From: Jejubacter sp036620675 | GTDB lineage: Bacteria > Pseudomonadota > Gammaproteobacteria > Enterobacterales > Enterobacteriaceae | Assembly: GCA_036620675.1 (NCBI GenBank) | Contig: JAZHEE010000008.1 | Length of the DNA stretch: 64,000 bases | Direction: 5' to 3' (one strand) | In this document: positions 58,812-64,000 of the stretch, in pieces | Layout: each line of letters opens with the position of its first letter | Numbering within the stretch: position 1 is the stretch's first letter | Program-made: the position numbers and the translations under genes | Notes under the pieces: generated by a model | What the model was told of the DNA's origin: nothing | Database searches by the model: none | The model's input: the letters and a program-made list of their open reading frames with translations, nothing else

Positions 58812-61800
58812 ATGCCAAAACGTACCGATATTAAAAGCATCCTGATTCTTGGCGCCGGCCCGATTGTGATCGGCCAGGCGTGTGAATTCGACTATTCCGG
58901 CGCTCAGGCCTGCAAGGCGCTGCGCGAAGAAGGCTACCGGGTCATTCTGGTGAACTCCAACCCGGCCACCATCATGACCGACCCGGATATGGCGGATGCT
59001 ACCTATATTGAGCCGATCCACTGGGAAGTGGTGCGTAAGATCATTGAAAAAGAGCGCCCGGATGCGGTGCTGCCGACCATGGGTGGTCAGACCGCGCTTA
59101 ACTGCGCGCTGGAGCTGGAACGTCAGGGCGTACTGGAAGAGTTCGGCGTTGCCATGATTGGCGCCACCGCGGATGCCATTGATAAAGCGGAAGATCGTCG
59201 TCGTTTCGACGTCGCGATGAAGAAGATCGGCCTGGAAACCGCTCGCTCTGGCATTGCGCACACCATGGATGAAGCGCTGGCTGTTGCCGAAGATGTCGGA
59301 TTCCCCTGCATTATCCGTCCCTCCTTTACCATGGGCGGCACCGGCGGTGGCATCGCGTATAACCGCGAAGAGTTTGAAGAGATTTGCCAGCGTGGCCTGG
59401 ATCTCTCTCCGACCAATGAACTGCTGATAGATGAGTCGCTGATTGGCTGGAAAGAGTACGAGATGGAGGTGGTGCGCGATCGCAACGATAACTGCATCAT
59501 CGTCTGCTCAATTGAGAACTTCGATGCGATGGGGATTCACACCGGTGACTCTATTACCGTCGCTCCGGCGCAGACCCTGACCGATAAAGAGTACCAGATC
59601 ATGCGTAACGCCTCGATGGCGGTACTGCGTGAGATAGGTGTGGAAACCGGCGGCTCTAACGTTCAGTTCGCGGTGAATCCGAAAACCGGCCGCCTGATCG
59701 TCATTGAAATGAACCCGCGCGTATCGCGCTCGTCGGCGCTGGCATCGAAAGCCACCGGCTTCCCGATTGCTAAAGTGGCGGCCAAGCTGGCGGTGGGCTA
59801 TACCCTGGACGAGCTGATGAACGATATCACCGGCGGGCGTACCCCGGCCTCGTTTGAGCCTTCCATTGACTATGTGGTTACCAAGATTCCGCGCTTTAAC
59901 TTCGAGAAATTTGCAGGTTCCAATGACCGTCTGACGACTCAGATGAAGTCGGTAGGCGAGGTCATGGCCATCGGCCGTACCCAGCAGGAGTCGCTGCAGA
60001 AAGCGCTGCGCGGTCTGGAAGTCGGCGCCACCGGCTTTGACCCGAAAGTCAGCCTTGATGACCCGGAAGCGCTAACCAAAATCCGTCGCGAACTGAAGGA
60101 TGCCGGTGCCGAGCGTATCTGGTATATCGCCGATGCTTTCCGTGCCGGGCTGTCGGTGGACGGCGTCTTCAACCTGACCAATATCGACCGCTGGTTCCTG
60201 GTGCAGATTGAAGAGCTGGTGCGCCTGGAAGAGCAGGTGGCGGAAGTCGGTATTACCGGCCTGAATTCGACCTTCCTGCGTCAGCTGAAGCGTAAAGGCT
60301 TCTCCGATGCGCGGCTGGCGAAACTGGTGGGCGTGCGCGAAGGCGAAATCCGCAAGCTGCGTGAGAAGTTTGGTCTGCATCCGGTCTATAAGCGCGTGGA
60401 TACCTGCGCCGCCGAGTTCGCCACCGATACCGCCTATATGTATTCCACGTGGGAAGAGGAGTGCGAATCGCGCCCCAACCAGCAGCGCGACAAGATTATG
60501 GTGCTGGGCGGTGGCCCAAACCGTATCGGCCAGGGCATCGAGTTTGATTACTGCTGCGTACATGCCGCGCTGGCGCTGCGCGAAGATGGTTATGAAACCA
60601 TCATGGTGAACTGTAATCCGGAGACGGTTTCCACCGACTATGACACGTCCGACCGCCTCTACTTCGAGCCGGTAACGCTGGAAGACGTGCTGGAAATCGT
60701 GCGCGTCGAGCAGCCGAAAGGGGTTATCGTGCAGTATGGCGGTCAGACTCCGCTGAAACTGGCCCGCGACCTGGAAGCCGCCGGCGTGCCGATTATCGGT
60801 ACCAGCCCGGATGCTATCGACCGTGCGGAAGACCGCGAACGCTTCCAGCAGGCGGTGGAAAGGCTGAAGCTGAAGCAGCCGGCTAACGCCACTGTGACCA
60901 CCATTGAACAGGCGGTTGAGAAGGCGAAAGAGATAGGCTACCCGCTGGTGGTACGCCCCTCTTACGTTCTGGGCGGCCGCGCTATGGAAATCGTCTATGA
61001 CGAAATGGACCTCAAGCGCTATTTCAAGACGGCGGTCAGCGTCTCTAACGATGCGCCGGTACTGCTCGACCACTTCCTGGATGATGCGGTAGAAGTGGAT
61101 GTCGACGCTATCTGCGACGGTGATACGGTGCTGATTGGCGGCATTATGGAGCATATTGAACAGGCTGGCGTGCACTCCGGCGACTCCGCCTGTTCGCTGC
61201 CGGCCTATACCCTGAGCCAGTCGATTCAGGATGTGATGCGCGATCAGGTGCGTAAACTGGCCTTTGAACTCCAGGTGCGCGGCCTGATGAACGTGCAGTT
61301 CGCGGTGAAGGACAACGAAGTCTACCTGATTGAGGTGAACCCGCGGGCGGCGCGTACCGTGCCTTTCGTCTCCAAAGCGACTGGCGTACAGCTGGCTAAG
61401 GTAGCGGCACGCGTCATGGCGGGTCAGAGTCTGGCGAGCCAGGGGCACACTGAAGAGGTGATTCCGCCTTACTATTCAGTGAAAGAGGTGGTGCTGCCGT
61501 TCAACAAGTTCCCGGGCGTTGATCCGCTGCTGGGGCCGGAAATGCGCTCTACCGGTGAGGTGATGGGGGTTGGTCGCTCCTTTGCCGAAGCGTTCGCCAA
61601 GGCGATGCTGGGCAGCCAGAGCAAGATGCAGAAAGGGGGCCGCGCCCTGCTTTCGGTGCGCGAAGGCGATAAAGAGCGGGTGGTTGATCTGGCGGCCAGG
61701 CTGATTAAGCATGGCTTCGAGCTGGACGCTACCCACGGCACCGCCATTGTGCTGGGCGAGGCGGGTATCAATCCGCGCCTGGTTAACAAGGTGCACGAGG

Positions 61801-62036
61801 GGCGCCCGCATATCCAGGATCGCATTAAGAACGGTGAGTACAGCTACATTATCAACACCACCGCTGGCCGCCAGGCGATTGAGGATTCCCGCGTTATTCG
61901 CCGCAGCGCGCTGCAGTATAAGGTGCACTACGACACCACCCTGAACGGCGGTTTTGCTACAGCGATGTCGCTGAATGCCAATGCCACCGACCAGGTTATT
62001 TCGGTTCAGGAAATGCACGCGCAGATGGCAAAATAA
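58812..62036 (+). CDS. carB: Carbamoyl phosphate synthase large subunit CarB
   Basis: CarB makes carbamoyl phosphate from bicarbonate, ammonia and two ATP. The 1074-residue protein (E. coli 1073) has two homologous ATP-grasp halves (about 1-400 and 553-933) joined by an oligomerisation domain, and a C-terminal MGS-type allosteric domain for ornithine, UMP and IMP. Motifs include ILGAGPIVIGQACEFDYSG, the matching LGGGPNRIGQGIEFDYC, and LIEVNPRAARTVPFVSK. It is cotranscribed with carA. Confidence 0.99.
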   Translation: MPKRTDIKSILILGAGPIVIGQACEFDYSGAQACKALREEGYRVILVNSNPATIMTDPDMADATYIEPIHWEVVRKIIEKERPDAVLPTMGGQTALNCALELERQGVLEEFGVAMIGATADAIDKAEDRRRFDVAMKKIGLETARSGIAHTMDEALAVAEDVGFPCIIRPSFTMGGTGGGIAYNREEFEEICQRGLDLSPTNELLIDESLIGWKEYEMEVVRDRNDNCIIVCSIENFDAMGIHTGDSITVAPAQTLTDKEYQIMRNASMAVLREIGVETGGSNVQFAVNPKTGRLIVIEMNPRVSRSSALASKATGFPIAKVAAKLAVGYTLDELMNDITGGRTPASFEPSIDYVVTKIPRFNFEKFAGSNDRLTTQMKSVGEVMAIGRTQQESLQKALRGLEVGATGFDPKVSLDDPEALTKIRRELKDAGAERIWYIADAFRAGLSVDGVFNLTNIDRWFLVQIEELVRLEEQVAEVGITGLNSTFLRQLKRKGFSDARLAKLVGVREGEIRKLREKFGLHPVYKRVDTCAAEFATDTAYMYSTWEEECESRPNQQRDKIMVLGGGPNRIGQGIEFDYCCVHAALALREDGYETIMVNCNPETVSTDYDTSDRLYFEPVTLEDVLEIVRVEQPKGVIVQYGGQTPLKLARDLEAAGVPIIGTSPDAIDRAEDRERFQQAVERLKLKQPANATVTTIEQAVEKAKEIGYPLVVRPSYVLGGRAMEIVYDEMDLKRYFKTAVSVSNDAPVLLDHFLDDAVEVDVDAICDGDTVLIGGIMEHIEQAGVHSGDSACSLPAYTLSQSIQDVMRDQVRKLAFELQVRGLMNVQFAVKDNEVYLIEVNPRAARTVPFVSKATGVQLAKVAARVMAGQSLASQGHTEEVIPPYYSVKEVVLPFNKFPGVDPLLGPEMRSTGEVMGVGRSFAEAFAKAMLGSQSKMQKGGRALLSVREGDKERVVDLAARLIKHGFELDATHGTAIVLGEAGINPRLVNKVHEGRPHIQDRIKNGEYSYIINTTAGRQAIEDSRVIRRSALQYKVHYDTTLNGGFATAMSLNANATDQVISVQEMHAQMAK

Positions 62037-62061
62037 GCGCGACCTGGCTGCCTGTCACTGA

Positions 62062-62093
62062 GACGGCTCCCGCTCTGGCGGGGGCCGTTTTTC
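62062..62093 (+). terminator. carAB terminator
   Basis: GACGGCTCCCGC pairs with GGCGGGGGCCGTTTTT in an imperfect hairpin, with the T-run 55 bp after carB. Confidence 0.85.
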
Positions 62094-62220
62094 ATTGATT
62101 TACTGGGGAAACTTTTCTTAAGACTCCTCTGCTTTTAGCGTCAGAACCTGTCGGAAGGCGACGATTTAGCTATAGTGTAGGGACGGATGAGAAAAACGAT
62201 CACATTGTCAGGAGAAAACT

Positions 62221-62454
62221 ATGCGTACCAGACTCCTTGTTACTTCTACGCTTGCTGCAGTGGCTCTGCTCTTGGTCGGCGGTTGCTCGTCGAATCAGTC
62301 CATCAAAACCACCGATGGCAAAACCATTGTCACCGACGGTAAGCCTCAGGTGGATGACGACACCGGCCTGGTCTCCTACAAAAATGCCGAGACCGGCAGA
62401 ACCGAACAGATTAACCGCGATCAGGTTAAGTCCATGAACGAACTGGATAACTAA
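62221..62454 (+). CDS. YgdI/YgdR-family small lipoprotein (DUF903)
   Basis: This 77-residue protein has a lipoprotein signal peptide with lipobox VGGC (Cys22) followed by Ser-Ser, which favours outer-membrane sorting. The mature part has the DUF903 core IKTTDGKTIVTDGKPQVDDDTGLVSYKNAETGRTEQINRDQV, as in E. coli YgdI and YgdR, an SH3-like small fold of unknown function. A strong SD (CAGGAGAAAACT) precedes the ATG at 62221. In E. coli this place between carB and kefF holds the cai/fix genes instead. Confidence 0.9.
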   Translation: MRTRLLVTSTLAAVALLLVGGCSSNQSIKTTDGKTIVTDGKPQVDDDTGLVSYKNAETGRTEQINRDQVKSMNELDN

Positions 62455-62468
62455 GGGTTTCACGACCT

Positions 62469-62536
62469 GAGGTGGCGTCCCTGAACCAGCATCAGGGGCA
62501 CGGGCACAGCGAGCGCGGGGCTGCTGTGTCCACCTC
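62469..62536 (+). ncRNA. Structured spacer segment, possible three-way junction
   Basis: GAGGTGG (62469-62475) can pair with CCACCTC (62530-62536), enclosing hairpin CCCTGA/TCAGGG (62479-62497) and hairpin GGGCACAGC/GCTGTGTCC (62502-62531). The last two bases of the second hairpin are shared with the outer stem, so the pairings compete. A T-rich run (CCTTTTTTT) follows from 62550. The rest of the 62455-62770 spacer shows no gene, and the kefF promoter must lie in it. Confidence 0.4.
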
Positions 62537-62770
62537 GTAGTACGATATTTCCTTTTTTTCTCACGCAGCCCTCCGATTTTTTCAGTACATTCTCACTTCC
62601 CTCTGTCAGGTCAGAAGTTAACGGACTACACTCTTTGTGGATGTTTCCCGCCAGGGATCCTTTAAGCAGCGACGGACGGCGATTCGCTTCCTTATTCCAC
62701 TCTTTCGCGGCCTCTGCCCGTTATCCCTGTGCGCTAAACGAAGAAGACGATAACAACGCAGTGGATGTTT

Positions 62771-63301
62771 ATGATTCTGATTATTTATGCACATCCCTAT
62801 CCTGAGCACTCCCATGCGAATCGCAGCATGCTGGAGCAGGTACGGGATTTAGCTGGGGTGGAGATTCGCACGCTGTATCACCTGTATCCTGACTTTAATA
62901 TCGATGTCGGGGCTGAACAGGCGGCGATGGCCAAAGCCGATTTGATTATCTGGCAGCATCCCATGCAGTGGTACAGCATTCCGCCGCTGATGAAGCTGTG
63001 GATCGATAAAGTGCTGTCCCACGGTTGGGCCTATGGCGAAGGGGGCAGGGCGCTGCGTGGCAAGAGTCTGATGTGGGCGGTGACCACCGGCGGCAGCGAA
63101 CATCATTTCGAACTGGGCGAGCACCCCGGTTTTGAGGTTCTGGCACAGCCGCTTCAGGCGACCGCGCTCTATTGCGGACTGAACTGGCTGCGGCCATTCA
63201 CGCTGCACGATGCCTTTATTTGCGAAGATGAGGTCATGAAAATGCACGCGGCGCGTTACCGGCAGCGCCTGCTGGACTGGCAGGAGGTGGATAATGGATA
63301 G
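62771..63301 (+). CDS. kefF: KefF, activator subunit of the KefC system
   Basis: KefF is a flavodoxin-fold quinone oxidoreductase that binds and activates the glutathione-gated KefC potassium efflux system. The 176-residue protein (E. coli length) begins MILIIYAHPYPEHSHANRSML and keeps WQHPMQWYSIPPLMKLWIDKVLSHGWAYG and TTGGSEHHFE, the FMN-binding and active-site segments. The ATG at 62771 matches E. coli; one two codons earlier (62765) is possible. It overlaps kefC by 8 bp. Confidence 0.96.
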   Translation: MILIIYAHPYPEHSHANRSMLEQVRDLAGVEIRTLYHLYPDFNIDVGAEQAAMAKADLIIWQHPMQWYSIPPLMKLWIDKVLSHGWAYGEGGRALRGKSLMWAVTTGGSEHHFELGEHPGFEVLAQPLQATALYCGLNWLRPFTLHDAFICEDEVMKMHAARYRQRLLDWQEVDNG

Positions 63302-64000
63302 CCATAGCATGATACAGGCGCTGATCTATCTTGGATCCGCCGCGCTGATTGTGCCCATCGCGGTGCGTCTTGGGCTGGGATCGGTACTCGGCTATCTGAT
63401 TGCCGGTTGTATTATCGGCCCCTGGGGTTTGCGGCTGGTGACCGATGCCGAAACTATTCTGCATTTTGCCGAAATCGGCGTGGTGCTGATGCTGTTCGTC
63501 ATCGGTCTGGAGCTCGATCCGCAGCGTCTGTGGCGGTTACGCGCCTCGGTATTTGGCGGCGGATTTTTGCAGATGGCGGCCTGCGGCCTGGCATTGGGGG
63601 GATTCTGCGTAGCGCTGGGGCTGCGCTGGCAGGTGGCAGCGCTGGTCGGGCTGACGCTGGCGCTCTCTTCTACGGCTATCGCCATGCAGGCGATGAACGA
63701 ACGCAACCTGACGGTGAGTCCCATGGGGCGTAGCGCCTTCGCGCTGCTACTGTTCCAGGATATCGCCGCGATTCCACTGGTGGCGATGATTCCGCTACTG
63801 GCCAGCAGCGGCGCCGCCACGACGCTGGGCGCTTTTACCCTGTCGGCGCTGAAGGTGGCGGGGGCGCTGGCGCTGGTCATCCTGCTGGGCCGCTACGTTA
63901 CGCGCCCGATGCTGCGTTTTGTGGCGCGGTCTGGCCTGCGGGAAGTATTCAGCGCCGTGGCGCTGTTTCTGGTATTTGGCTTCGGGCTGCTGCTGGAAGA
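63294..64000 (+). CDS. kefC: Glutathione-regulated K+ efflux antiporter KefC (3' end beyond window)
   Basis: The first 235 codons of kefC run off the window edge. KefC is a CPA2-family K+/H+ antiporter kept closed by glutathione and opened by glutathione adducts, which protects against electrophiles. The visible part MDSHSMIQALIYLGSAALIVPIAVRLGLGSVLGYLIAG... spans about seven hydrophobic helices, including the ion-binding LLLFQDIAAIPLVAM motif. The KTN regulatory domain lies outside. Overlap with kefF (ATGGATAG) and a strong AGGAGGTGG site show coupled translation. Confidence 0.96.
   Translation, partial: MDSHSMIQALIYLGSAALIVPIAVRLGLGSVLGYLIAGCIIGPWGLRLVTDAETILHFAEIGVVLMLFVIGLELDPQRLWRLRASVFGGGFLQMAACGLALGGFCVALGLRWQVAALVGLTLALSSTAIAMQAMNERNLTVSPMGRSAFALLLFQDIAAIPLVAMIPLLASSGAATTLGAFTLSALKVAGALALVILLGRYVTRPMLRFVARSGLREVFSAVALFLVFGFGLLLE

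Noticed and set aside
60072..61448. 458-residue minus-strand frame over carB
   Set aside because: It is an antisense shadow of carB.

Overview
The window is chromosome of an enterobacterium (order Enterobacterales, probably family Enterobacteriaceae). Nearly every long reading frame matches a gene of the Escherichia coli 99-to-1-minute region, in the same order: rsmC-holD-rimI-yjjG-prfC-osmY, the deo cluster, lplA-smp-serB-radA-nadR-ettA, slt-trpR-yjjX-gpmB-rob-creA, arcA-lasT, thrLABC, yaaA-yaaJ-talB-mog, satP, dnaKJ, nhaAR, rpsT, ribF-ileS-lspA-fkpB-ispH-rihC, dapB, carAB and kefFC. It is not E. coli itself. creBCD, yjjW-yjjI and the cai/fix genes are absent, and several other genes take their places. 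I cannot name the species from sequence alone. Protein assignments rest on recognition of family sequences and motifs; no search was run.

Layout. 1-7.6 kb: a tRNA-Leu end, ribosome and replication genes, and stress and envelope genes. 7.6-13.7 kb: a nucleoside module, made of a CNT nucleoside transporter followed by deoC-deoA-deoB-deoD, with CRP/CytR-like and DeoR-like sites visible in front. 13.8-21.2 kb: lipoate, serine, repair and NAD genes, ending in a cluster of hairpins between nadR and ettA. 21.3-23.1 kb: the only clearly accessory stretch, holding a broken DUF4225-like gene and a mosaic of direct and inverted repeats. 23.2-30.4 kb: peptidoglycan turnover and global regulators (trpR, rob, arcA). 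30.5-35.4 kb: the attenuated threonine operon. 35.6-42.1 kb: a His-rich exported peptide, peroxide response, transporters and transaldolase. 42.2-48.3 kb: DnaK/DnaJ and sodium/proton homeostasis. 48.6-57.2 kb: the tightly overlapping ribF-ileS-lspA-fkpB-ispH run, a nucleoside hydrolase, an SDR enzyme and dapB. 57.3-64 kb: carAB with its regulatory sites, a small lipoprotein, and kefF with a cut-off kefC.

The window is mostly conserved backbone. Regulation is unusually legible in it: DeoR-like boxes, paired CRP sites, a TrpR operator, the thr attenuator, a heat-shock promoter, a RutR box and ARG boxes. The parts that known genes do not explain are the ettA-slt repeat mosaic, the nadR-ettA hairpin array, a frameshifted but conserved yjjY-like segment opposite the arcA leader, a 44% histidine peptide after thrC, and a structured spacer before kefF. 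I found no CRISPR array, complete insertion sequence, prophage or obvious new multi-gene defence or biosynthetic system.
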